From Membranipora membranacea (taxonomy: Eukaryota > Bryozoa > Gymnolaemata > Cheilostomatida > Membraniporidae): a DNA stretch of 64,000 nt. The notes under the pieces were generated by a model. The model had not been told where the DNA came from, made no database searches, and saw only the letters and a list, made by a program, of their open reading frames with translations. This document shows positions 49,580-60,410 of this stretch, one piece after another (within the stretch, counting starts at the first letter, position 1; each line of letters begins with the position of its first letter). The stretch is taken from positions 5,890,001 to 5,954,000 of the forward strand of contig OU612072.1 in the NCBI GenBank assembly GCA_914767715.1. Direction: 5' to 3'. Made by a program: the position numbers and the translations under genes.

Positions 49580-51265
49580 AAAAACTTCTTTTGTGGCTGG
49601 CATAAAAAGTTATCAAGCTACAGACCTCAAATTTTCAGGACACACTCACAAACTGTGTATTTCTTTGCCCCCCATGAAAGTGGAATAATTGCATACATAA
49701 GCCGGCAGCAGGTCAGCAATTTATATCATTTTTTAACCGTTTTCCGTAAAGCTTTCGATATGTTGGTAGATATTTTCCTTGTTTACTAAAGAAAATAACC
49801 ACTATGTTCCTCAGAAGATGAGCAATCCAATGATATAAAAATGTGTGGTATCAGACCATTTGAAGCCATGCTGCTGCTCAAAAGAAAATGTGCTTCTACA
49901 TTATTTTATTGATTTGCGATGATTTAGCTGTGCACAAATATGCTGATTGTGTGTGTATTCATCATCAGTAATGTAATGTAATTATTGTAATACAGAATTC
50001 ATGCTCCACTAAATCTAAGGCAGACACTCTTATTTTGATACAACATGTCTGTGTAGCTCAGTGGATAATTCTCTATTTCGTCAACGCAGAGCTCTGGGTT
50101 CGAGTTGGTGCCAAACTTTTTATACTCTCAATTTGGCTATAAATCATAATGATTGTAAAGAGGAAGCCATTTTCGTTGCAAACAAAATAAGTTGTCGAGC
50201 TACAGACCTCAGATATTCAGATCATACTCAAAAAATGCCCGCCATGAAAATGGAGTAGTTGCATACATATGCCGGCAGCAGGGCAGCAATTTTATCATTT
50301 TCAAACTGTTTTCACTAAAGCTCTCGAAATGATGGAAGATGTTTTCCTTTTTTACTAAAAAAATTAACACTATGTTCCTTGGGAGATGAGGAATCCAATG
50401 ATATAAAAATTTGTGCTGTCAGACCTTTAGAAGTTATGCTGCTGCTCAAAAGATAATTTGGCTACACATTGTTTTACTGATTTGTGATGCTTTAGAAAAA
50501 GCTTCTTTTGTAGCTGGCATAAGCGATTATTGAGCTACAGACCTCAGATTTTCAGGACACACTCACAAACTGTGAATTTCTTTGCCCCCATGAAAGTGGA
50601 ATAATTGCATACATAAGCCGGCAGCAGGGCAGCAATTTATATCATTTTTTAACTGTTTTCCATAAAGCTTTCGATATGTTAATAGATATTTTCCTTGTTT
50701 ACTAAAGAAAATAACCACTGTGTTCCTCAGAAGATGGGCAATCCAATGATATAAAAATTTGTGGTGTCAGACCATTCGAAGTCATGCTGCTGCTCAAAAG
50801 AAAATGTGCCTACACATTATTTTACTGATTTGTGATGCTTTAGAGAAAGCTTCTTTTGTAGCTGGCATAAGCGATTATTGAGCTACAGACCTCAGATTTT
50901 CAGGACACACTCACAAACTGTGAATTTCTTTGCCCCCATGAAAGTGGAATAATTGCATACATAAGCCGGCAGCAGGGCAGCAATTTATATCATTTTTTAA
51001 CTGTATACCATAAAGCTTTCGATATGTTAATAGATATTTTCCTTGTTTACTAAAGAAAGTAACCACTGCGTTCCTCAGAAGATGAGCAATCCAATGATAT
51101 AAAAATTTGTGGTGTCAGACCATTCGAAGCCATGCTGCTGCTAAAAAGAAAATGTGCCTACACATTATTTTACTGATTTGTGATGCTTTAGAGAAAGCTT
51201 CTTTTGTAGCTGGCATAATAAGCAATTATTGAGCTAAAGACCTCAGATTTTCAGGACATACACTG
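49580..51265. repeat. Satellite-like tandem repeat, about 348 bp period
   Basis: Units begin near 49584, 50164, 50501, 50849 and 51197 (partial). The copies at 50501 and 50849 are nearly identical and exactly 348 bases apart. Shared landmarks are GAGCTACAGACCTCAGATTT, GCCGGCAGCAGGGCAGCAAT and CATGCTGCTGCTCAAAAG. The first two units are more diverged and are separated by a tRNA-like insertion. No open frame. Confidence 0.8.
50045..50160 (+). mobile_element. tRNA-like sequence within the satellite
   Basis: TAGCTCAGTGGATAAT (A-box) at about 50056 and GGGTTCGAGTTGG (B-box) at about 50096. The acceptor stem does not pair, so it is a tRNA pseudogene or SINE head. It separates satellite units one and two. 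Confidence 0.5.
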
Positions 51266-51867
51266 AGTTTCATGCCCCATATATCATTACCCAACCAGCA
51301 ACATTATTGTATAATTAACCCTGCCTGCCAAATAAACTGCATTCATTATTGCTATTGCATTGTTATAGTATAATCCTTTACAGTTCTAGCCCAGTTCTAG
51401 TCAATATTATAAAATTGGATTGACATTGTATTCAATGAGTTTGTATTTAGATGACCAGGCAAGTTAGCTGCTACAATGAAAGCATTCCATTCGAATTGTC
51501 CTCCTCACAATTTTTGTAAGCACAACTCTTAGTATTGAGTATGATGAGCCGACAAAATACCTATGTTCAACTCTTCTGTGTTGTACTGTAGGCCTACCCT
51601 AAGCTATATCTTGTGCAATCTGAGAATGTAGGCAGCAACTGCATAAATAGAATACATCAGCTAAATTATGCTAGCAGAATGATCACAAAACTTTGCTACT
51701 AATAAAAAAGTACAACATCGCTCACCAGTTGAGCGAGGATCTACTTTGTATTAATCGCCCTACATGCCTAAGTGGAGAAAAGTGATATGCGAATGAGGCC
51801 ATATTCTCCACAGAACTACCGAAAATATGCTGACTGATGCTAGAAACAGTGGCGTATATTAGCACTC

Positions 51868-51952
51868 GTATTAGCTCAGTGTGTAGAGCGTCTGCCTAAT
51901 AATCACTGTTAATAAGATTGTTGTGGGTTCGAATCCCTTTGGGGTCAGTTTT
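51868..51952 (+). ncRNA. tRNA-like segment with pol III-type boxes, inside the MITE
   Basis: TTAGCTCAGTGTGTAGAGCG (A-box) and GTGGGTTCGAATCCC (B-box), followed by a run of eight T, a usual pol III stop. The anticodon arm and acceptor stem do not form properly, so it is not a functional tRNA. Expression is untested. Confidence 0.45.
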
Positions 51953-52103
51953 TTTTCAAATGGGTGCTTTATAACTGGAGCATTTTTACCGTAATCTTCT
52001 ACTGCTATTGAGTTGTTTTCTGAAAGTACCCAACAGCTCAGTGAGCTATTGAAATACCTCTCTGCTTGCACTATCTTGCTACCGATATGCAAACATTTCC
52101 GTG

Positions 52104-52179
52104 GTGGGAGGGCGCTTAAGCGCCCCTCCCACACCCTCCCCGCCACGCCTACGGCGTGTGGATCGGGCTGTGCCCGATC
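52104..52179. repeat. Three consecutive GC-rich hairpins
   Basis: Hairpin 1 (52104-52132) pairs GTGGGAGG and GCGCTT with AAGCGC and CCTCCCAC. Hairpin 2 (52144-52158) is CACGCC/TAC/GGCGTG. Hairpin 3 (52161-52179) is GATCGGGC/TGT/GCCCGATC. All lie within the MITE and stand out in an AT-rich setting. Confidence 0.8.
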
Positions 52180-52294
52180 ATTATGCTCATCTCTAAAAAG
52201 TCAGTGAGTGAAATTTTTTAGAATATACGCCCCTGGCTAGAAAACGTACTTGGTGTCAAAGCATGCAGTATTAATACTTATTATTGGCATAGTC

Positions 52295-54343
52295 TTAATC
52301 TACGCTCCTTGGGATTTTTGAGATTGAATGGCTCTGAGCAAGGATTTAGCTCTGAATGCTATGGTATGTGGGTAAAATGAGGCAAAGGTAAATCTATTGT
52401 AAACCTGGTATACATTCATTACCTGTCTACAAAGGAGCTCTTGATGTTAAACTTTATCATTCCCAGCCATCTCAGTTATATGGTGTACAGGAAGCAATTG
52501 TGGCATTTTTCTCTCTCACTCTTGGATGGTAGTTCCCTAGCAGGTGTTGGCACTAGTACAGATAGTATTTAAATGTTAGGCTAGTGACAAGACAACAACG
52601 TTTACAGTAATACATTTTAAGCTGTCAGCTTGTGTGCCACAAGCAGGGAGGTTAGCCTTTAACAGGCATAATGACTTAATTACCTCAATATTCCTTGTCA
52701 AAATTTTTAATTATCGAATTAATTGTCGCTGGTAGTTAATCCTACACACACATTCCATTGCACTTGTAACAAGTCATCATGACACACTTGTGGAATTAGA
52801 GAGACAGGATGTCATCGTAAGCGGACCTAACTTCCTGTCTTTTGCCGCTGATAATGAATGCGGTGAGTTTTTAATTTTGCGAATGTACATGTTTACAATG
52901 ATGGTTGTTTTGGTGAAAGTACAATCATGATCATTCTTTGACAGAAGAGTGAGGGGGCGGGAAGTTTTAACCTTTTATGAAAAATACTAGATGGTTGACC
53001 AAATTCCATTTGTATATTTTCATCAAATTATTTCACCAAACTCTGCTTCCAAGCTCATCATAGTACAGAGTAACTATGCCAAAAATGAGATTGCTTTGCA
53101 AAAAAATCTCTTGCGCCCTTATTATCCGGTGTTTCATTGATTTTCCTCTGCTACTTGGTCAACTACAAGAGCTGAGCCCGATACAACATACAGTGGTTGT
53201 ATCTGGCTCAGCTCTTGATAATCTGCTGCTAGCTCATTACGATTATCTGTGTGTTTACCCAAAGGGTTAACCATTTTTAAATCTACTGGGACCTTTTAAG
53301 TTCTGTGCAGGTTGCCTATGAATGCCAATGTCAACAAAATTAACATTCTGACTGGCTTATCTTGATTATGACTTCATGGGTAAACAACTTGGATAACAAC
53401 AATACATCCAATTATGCTTGAACTCAGCTGCTTGGCTAAGATGTTGATGTCAAGTAAAAGGTAATTGGCAAATAGACACTGAGAATCTTGTTCAATTCAA
53501 TAAGCAAATCCCATTGAAAGTGATCAGGCAGATTGAACTGTACATTGTAGCCACTGAATGCATGCATTGAAAAGTTTGGTATGTTGAAAGTTCTTTCAAC
53601 CTAAAGGTTTATCAATGAATATCAAGACTGATTTCACCAACCTACTCCAGATTAATACAATTTTCAACTAAAAAGGTTTAATTTTTTTAGCATTTAATTT
53701 CAAATCAATTGCATGTAATTGAGTGATGTGGCTAGTATCGGGCAAAACAACATCGATGCATCAGTTCCATGTGATCTACCAAATACATTTCCTAGAAGTT
53801 TCGACCATTACGACAGGATTTCCACAATGCAGCTATAGTCTGGAGTTCCAATCAAGGAGTACTTTTACTCCCTGTTCCAATCATTTCAACAAATTCCTGC
53901 CAAAGGAATACCCACACTGATATTTATTCTGTTATATATGAGACCGGTAGCTTAGACAGGCGGCTGGGTTGCCAGATTAGGGGCTTGTAGGGCCATTACA
54001 TCAGTTGAGATTTAGAGCGATAAATAATTGCCTGGACAGTCTTGTAGCAGATAATCTTTCAAAGCTATCAGCTTAGTATTATCGCCTGCATTGATATATT
54101 TAGAATTTACAGTGACCATCAGACATTCCGTACAAACGAGTTCTATTGTGTCATTGAACTATAGGTCTGTTTGATCAAGAAGTAACAGGGGAAGCTGTTA
54201 CTCCTTGGTTTGATTTACCCTTGCTTCTCTCTACCCACATTCCATAAAATTCAGAGCTTGCGCTCCATGCCCAGAACATCTTCATCCAACCAACAGCTAA
54301 TGAAAGCCATCAACGCTAAAAAATCCCAAGGAGCGTAGATTAA
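52295..54343. mobile_element. 2.05-kb non-autonomous element with inverted ends at TTAA
   Basis: TTAATCTACGCTCCTTGGGA at 52295 is repeated in inverse orientation ending at 54343 (25 bases matching in all). TTAA at both outer edges would fit a piggyBac-type duplication, but it could also be part of the inverted repeat. No transposase frame lies inside. Confidence 0.5.
53166..53217. repeat. 52-base imperfect hairpin
   Basis: CAAGAGCTGAGCC and GATACAAC pair with GTTGTATC and GGCTCAGCTCTTG around an 8-base loop (ATACAGTG). It lies inside the 2-kb element and could fold as RNA. No evidence of processing. Confidence 0.6.
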
Positions 54344-55750
54344 CCCTTAGTGTGTCATCTATATAATCCCTCTGGTTAGCTATTCTTGTTGAAACTCCTA
54401 AAAATGATAAGGGGTTGTAAAAATTGATATATCTTAAAATCTAGAGGGTGTAGAAGGAAAGTTTAAATAAACTTCTTCTAAACAAGATTCCTGATCTATC
54501 TATATAACTTTTAACCACCCAGCAATAACTGAAATGATTGATGAGGTGTTGAAACACACAAAAAAGTGTACAACTAGACTTATTTTGTATATATCTGAAC
54601 ACAAATACTCTCACACCGGTCTTACAGAATCATAATTTGTACCACTGGACAGGGAATTTTGTTTAGATGAAAAATAAAAAAATAACTAACTCTTTACGAG
54701 CAATGATACTACCATGGTGATGATTATAGCAAGGAGGGTTCAATATTAGCAAAGTTTATGCAAGCAGTGCCATCGTACTATAATCCTCTATCAATTGGTA
54801 AGCTGCTTTGTACTAATTTCTAAAAATTATTAAACTGCCTTGTATTAACTACTAACCAGGATAGTAGTCTTGGACCTCACTAACAAAAAAATGTGTACTA
54901 GCAGCACCGATTCCCACCTAACTGCAACCCTCTATGAGCCATAAGAAGCTTAACACAGGGATAAACCGACTTGTAAATTTGCCTGCCATTGCTAAACACG
55001 ATGCCTGAGAAACCATTCTGTGATCAATGAAGAGGGAGTTCATTGCTGTGATCAAACCTCAATATGTATGTGTGCGCTATACAAATGACACTTCTTGTTT
55101 CGGACATACAGAGGTAGACCGACCCTCTCACTTACCTCAACCGGACTCACCCTCACAGTTCAGTGACAACCGAATGTATCATGTAATGATATATGACAAG
55201 ATGTAAGATCAGTGCATCAACATGAGCCTAGTGCTCAGCCTATTTGTCGAGTGGTGAACCTTTTGATCATGTTTTGGAAATGAATTGAAAGCTGTTTATT
55301 TTAAAAAACAAGTCGTACTCATGTACTCTTAAATATAACTGATATACATGTTAATCCACAGTAGGAATACCTGCATTGAACTAAAGTTCACTGATACCTG
55401 AATAGGATGCAAAGCATTGGAATGAAAAATTATGAATAATCGACGAGGTGAGAACAATAAACTGTCCAAAAAAAAATTGAATCAGTAAAAAATACTAAAA
55501 ATCTTAGATGTTATTCTTGCATATGTTAACCCACAAAACATTGGCATTCACAATCAACAACCCTAGAAGGCCTCCTGCGATTGTCAACAGGATTATAAAA
55601 TATCATTAGGCGCAAGTAATGCCCTAAAGTCAATTGATATATCAATACAAATGTGAACACTGAACAGCTTGAAACTTTGATAAAATGAGAGCATGTGCCC
55701 ATCCCTATCAATTATCATATGGGGAAAGTTTATGTGGCACTACTTTTTGA
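54344..55750. other. No recognised feature
   Basis: 1.4 kb of AT-rich sequence without a convincing exon or repeat on either strand. A short minus-strand frame at 55526-55600, ending in VVDCECQCFVG, could be a terminal exon but is unsupported. Confidence 0.35.
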
Positions 55751-55751
55751 T

Positions 55752-55907
55752 CTATTGATTCAACAGTGTGCAGTGACAACATAGTGCTGCGCAGATATAA
55801 GAGTGTGACTTTTGTGACAGTTCACTATCGGAGGAGGTGCTTATGGTGCATATTCGATGTGTCATGACTGGTGTCCGCTCTATACCACCATGAGTCTCAA
55901 TTATAGT
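55752..55907 (-). CDS. Possible terminal exon, minus strand
   Basis: Preceded on the minus strand by CTTCTTTTCAG, it is open for 51 residues (TIIETHGGIERTPVMTHR... ending CHCTLLNQ) to a TAG. It is downstream of, and on the same strand as, the partial gene at 57881-58863. The phase does not join directly to that gene's last exon, so another exon would be needed, or it is a separate gene or chance. Confidence 0.25.
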   Translation of the reverse strand, partial: TIIETHGGIERTPVMTHRICTISTSSDSELSQKSHSYICAALCCHCTLLNQ

Positions 55908-56921
55908 CTGAAAAGAAGAAAAATGTATATCAATCACTGTGTCATACTTCCAGAGCGATTGTGGCTAAATTAGGGGGAGGGTGTCAACGTGTCGCTGGCT
56001 AAAGTATCCTCAATTTGATATATTTGGTATATTCGATATTTACCGCAACCCATCACCAAAAAAAACTATATATAATACGCGTCTAAGTGATGTAGCAACA
56101 ATCATGAATCAGAGGATTACATTGTTTGACATAATAATTTTGCTGGACGATAAACTTGATCTTATATAATATTCAGGATAGTTGTCTAAAGAAAATTTGC
56201 AGTAAATTACTCCTCTAGCGGAGTAGGGAGTCTATATGAAGAAATGAGAGCAAATGTTAGCTTGCTTTAAATGTAGCTATTTGTGAATTTTCCCTGCTGC
56301 AAATACTTAACTCTCTTAGGGTATACACAATGTTACATTGACTCCCAGCAACTCACATTTCGGCACATATTATATAACATATTGACTATGGACCAATTGT
56401 TTCCCCTGAAACAGCTGAGGTCGGCTCAACAAATATGAATGGCTGAGGATGAATTTTTTTCGCAATTCTTAGTTTTGGATTTTTTTACCAGATGTATTAT
56501 TACTGATGAAAACCGTGTGAGCCCTCTTTCTTTCACCCTATCTAGATATGAAGTTAGGGCACTGAGATCATTGCATTTGGAGCCGGATTCTAACATTTTA
56601 ACAAATTACAAATAACACAACACTTAAAAACCAAAATCACAATCTGATCGCTCACCAGGTGAGTGAGCAATACCTGCTAGGGGTCTCACTTTCAAATCGT
56701 TCAGTCAATGATTGAACTATATACATTCTGAGCGAGCGATTTGGGAGTGATTTTGTCTAATTGAAAGACCAAGTGGGCAATAATTTCGAGTGATGCGATA
56801 GTGATAAATTGCTTTAGTAAAGTATCGCTCTTTCTAATTGAAAGACATCCCTGATTGGCAAACTACTGAAGGCTACTAGTAGTGATAATAACGAACAGTT
56901 ACTAGCTAGACTTCTTAGTTA

Positions 56922-56990
56922 GTCTACTCATTCTTCACGACTGAGTAGTAGAGTACTACTCTACTACTCAGTCGTGAAGAATGAGTAGAC
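56922..56990. repeat. Perfect palindrome with 34-bp arms
   Basis: The left arm starts GTCTACTCATTCTTCACGAC. The right arm is its exact reverse complement, with a single C at 56956 as centre. The flank (about 56866-56921) is repeated at 60113-60190, where the palindrome is not formed. Confidence 0.9.
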
Positions 56991-57575
56991 TTACAGAGTA
57001 GTGTGAGAGTAGCTTACCACTTTATCTGATGAATACTTGTTCTTCCTACACTAACTGCCTTCAAGTTGTTTGACGCGGTAGTCAAATGTCAATAGGTGCC
57101 AACATCCTGCTTATCCAATGCCTCAGGTACGTTCTAAAATTTAAGGTACAGTAATCAAAATCAAGCAGATATAATGTTCATAAAAAGTTCCATAGAGGAG
57201 TAAAGTATTCATAGGAGGAAATTTTCTTCATTTTGCGCAGGCTTGAAAAAGCTAACTTCAAGAGTAGCAAACATACGCCCACCCTTTTTTTCTTTTTATG
57301 GACTTCAACCTTCACTAGCCAAAATTTAATGCTAGCTTACATTAAGTCATCTCAAGACTAGCTAAACTAAACTTTAGCTAATACTTACTCCCAAGGCTAT
57401 ACGTTTAGTTGACTATAAATTAGAAACAAGTTTTATGCTGTTTAATTTTTTTTAGGGCCTGTGACCTAGAATTACCCCCACACCAACATATGTTGGGAAG
57501 TTAAATGCCCCATGATAACCACAATCGAACAATTGACAATACTTTAAGAGACAGATTTCATTATCATTTCATTCA

Positions 57576-57676
57576 CCCCCCCCCCTTCCTTCACCTGCAA
57601 TCTACCTTATCAATCTAATTAGTTAACCACTAATTAGGTTGATAAGGTAGATAGCAGGTGAAGGGAGGGAGGGGGG
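57576..57676. repeat. Imperfect palindrome with C/G-run flanks
   Basis: CTTCACCTGC, ATCTACCTTATCAA and CTAATTAGT on the left pair with the inverted sequence on the right around TAACC. The arms extend into C8-10 and G-rich tracts. Confidence 0.8.
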
Positions 57677-57716
57677 TCTTTCAATGAGTATGAGATATGG
57701 TTACCAATTAGGCTAC

Positions 57717-57804
57717 CGATGGTATCCTTGATTTGGACAATCAAATACAAATGATCACTGCGATGGTATCCTTGATTTGGACAATCAAATACAAATGATC
57801 ACTG
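57717..57804. repeat. 44-bp exact tandem duplication
   Basis: CGATGGTATCCTTGATTTGG and the following 24 bases occur twice without a gap, at 57717-57760 and 57761-57804. Unremarkable slippage or a small segmental copy. Confidence 0.9.
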
Positions 57805-57880
57805 CGTCAGGGTAGCGAAGAGTATATCATGACCCATCATGAATCATAATAATGTAACTATTTGACACTCAGACACTCAC

Positions 57881-58863
57881 TCGGTACATCAAGATTTCTC
57901 AGGACAGAATTCAAACCACCAAAGGTTCTGATGCGTAACTCTGCCATTATCATGCCATACTGAATCAGTCTTTCTCCTGTATTCTCTGCAACAAATATTT
58001 AGTTGATGATGTGATAAAGTATGAATATAATACATTCCAATGTCCTAAGTACATTATTTGCATTCAAATTATTTGCAGTCTTATAACAAGGCTTTGCTGC
58101 TACAAGGTTCATCCCTGGACCCTTCAATTTTCTCTGCATTGAGAGCCTGATTCTAGCATGTTGCCAAATTACAAATAACACAACACTTAAAGACCTGGCT
58201 AAATCTACAATCCCTATGATGGAAACAGATTTGCCAGCCGTTGGTGAAGAAGTTTGTGAAATTTTATATCTGGTGTCTTGGAATGGAAACACTCGATCTA
58301 TAGGTTTGATCAGCACATAACGCCAGCAAATTTGTAACTAAAATGATCATTCAAGATAATGAGCTGTGGCAAGGAGGGTGGAATATAGGGAAGAGGTGAC
58401 TTGATGTTGCGAGATGGAATGAGTTGTTCCCTCCATGAAAAAAAGAGCACAACTCCGATAGTCACTGAACTCTTAATTACACTAACTGGCCGGCTTCAAT
58501 GAAAATTTCTTGCTGAGGCCTGCCAGTGTTCAAGCAGTTTTTACCAAATTTATGCCATGATACTTCAACGATTACACCGACGCAATTATCATCAGTTAGC
58601 CTACACATATCACCTGACATTTATATCATTATATTACTAACGATGCTCGATGCAAGTGTAACAGTGGAGATATCGATGCTTATAACCCCAGCCATCTCAA
58701 GTCTTTCTGGGTCAGTTCCCTGCTGCAACTTAATCAAATTTTACAACCGAAAATGAAAATTTGATTGTCTCCTTACCTGTTTGAATTGAGTAAGCTGAAC
58801 GACTATTGATACTACGAGTTGTATCACATCTTCTATAAACCACCCAAACACTCTCTTCTTCAT
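57881..58863 (-). CDS. Partial multi-exon gene, possible multi-pass membrane protein
   Basis: Minus-strand exons in reading order: 58777-58863 (MKKRVFGWFIEDVIQLVVSI), 58642-58722 (GTDPERLEMAGVISIDISTV), 58195-58337 (CWRYVLIKPIDRVFPFQD), probably about 58050-58128 (KLKGPGMNLVAAKPCYK), and 57881-57983 (NTGERLIQYGMIMAELRIRT). The first three join in phase with good splice sites. The 58195-to-58128 junction and the fourth and fifth exons are uncertain. A hydrophobic helix with EDVIQLVVSIVVQ and a second one across the exon 2/3 join suggest a membrane protein. The ED..Q pattern inside a helix recalls EDxPQ motifs of some multi-pass families. The end of the gene is not found. No confident family. 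Confidence 0.45.
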
Positions 58864-60410
58864 TGTACTGTTCTCAGTACTATTCTGCGGTCTGTGTTGC
58901 TTTACAATGTAGACTAAAATACAAAAAAATCTGCAATCAAAAGGAGTCATTTCTTGTATCTAGGCCTATCTACTTTTTTCCCAAATTAACAAGACGAATA
59001 ATTAAACCAGCGTTATACTCTAGAGAGCTAGTACCTCTACAACACTTGAATACACCATTCTATTGATGAAGATTTACATTTGGGAAACTTTTGCAATTGT
59101 GTGCAAGCTGGCAATGGTCTAGTTTCTCTTAGTAACCAATTTCTCTACTCTCCAACTACAGACCACTATAACCAATGGTTGTCAGTGGTTGACCTTGAAT
59201 TAAGGCGAAGTACATGCTTGCAACTCAAAGAGCCCACACATGTAATATTATATGCAATCCGCCCCCCTCTCCGATCACTGCTTATTATAATGAAATGACC
59301 CCTGTGACGCAGTTGAGACTCTGTACAGCCAACAAATCATTTGAATTCAATACCATTGGCAAAAGGCAAGGTCTGCACTGGTTTCCTTCCTCTGGTGATC
59401 GGGGTTGGTATATTCTTTATTACATTATAGACCAGGGAATATTTCAAGTAGCATGAGCTGTGCTTTGTAAACCAAAAGATCATTACAACTTAAATGCTCA
59501 ATATCCTCGCTCCTTAGATAAATTTGTTCACAAATAGTTCACACAAGAGTGAGCATAGTTCAATTGATTAGTGGCCAATTCTCGAACGAAGCTAAAAGCA
59601 GGTCTCGCCTACTAAGCTAGATGATGATGTACCACTTGGTCTTATATGCGCATGCTTGATCAGTAAATAAAGTGTATACTAATATGTATATAGTTTTGCT
59701 GTTTGTATTTAAGGGTGACCCCACCAGTCTCAGACAGTTGGGAATGGTTGACATGAAGCAATAGTGATCCGTCAGTTGCGCCGAGGCAAAGCCTATGCAC
59801 ACACTTTATACAAATTCAAGACCCAGCCTACATAGGCTGTAGTTGTAGTAAAGAGAGGGGGGATTTCCTTACAATGTAAAGTATGTAGGCCTACATGTAG
59901 CCATAGTAGATTAGCAATAACAGTTCTAGACAATTAGTTGCACGAGAGTTGCCCACCTCAACATGCCACCACCAACAAACAACAAAGCGAGGAGTAAGGA
60001 GTAAACTCCTTGGACTTGTATGAGCCTTCCCCCCCCTCTTAGTCTTACAACTCTTAGGAGTCCTTCTCCTTGCTTGATATTACACTGCACATGTACATTG
60101 GACTGGTACCATTGGCAAACTACAGAAAGCTACTAGTAGTGATAGTAACTAACAGTTACTAGCTAGACTTCTTAGTTAGTCTACTCATTTTTCACTCACA
60201 ACTGAGTAGTAGAATAGTAGTGTACCAAATATAAATACTAAATAACATTTATTTACCTGAGAGCTACAACAAATTGATTCAATCAAGTCCATTCACAGCT
60301 GTTCTAATTTCATTCTTCTTGTGAAGCTGAGTTGGCTCATCATCTCTTCATCGTGGTCTTATGTGTCTGTGAAGTAACTGATTGGTGCCACTGAGTCTGA
60401 CTGCTGTTCA
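58864..60410. other. Intergenic, no recognised gene
   Basis: It contains the second copy (60113-60215) of the flank that surrounds the palindrome at 56922. Several short frames lack splice or homology support. Confidence 0.35.

Larger units (their letters stand above)
51847..52235. mobile_element. 389-bp hAT-type MITE with 8-bp target duplication
   Basis: The ends are CAGTGGCGTATATT and its inverse AATATACGCCCCTG (13 of 14 match). GCTAGAAA flanks both sides (51839-51846 and 52236-52243). An 8-bp duplication and CAGTGGCG-type ends are typical of hAT elements. Inside are a tRNA-like segment and three GC-rich hairpins. No transposase. Confidence 0.82.

Noticed and set aside
50045-50160. Functional tRNA gene
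   Set aside because: A and B boxes are present but the acceptor stem and T-arm (GGGTTCGAGTTGG) do not pair properly.
49580-51265. CRISPR array
   Set aside because: The repeats are 348 bp, contiguous and without unique spacers; the sequence is clearly eukaryotic.
53723-53920. 65-codon plus-strand frame
   Set aside because: Lies inside the 2-kb inverted-end element, shows no domain and no splice support.
57999-58316. One continuous 105-codon minus-strand exon
   Set aside because: Its middle (58136-58195) is a 60-bp repeat also found at 56570-56630 and is flanked by plausible splice sites, so I prefer two exons; a retained form is possible.
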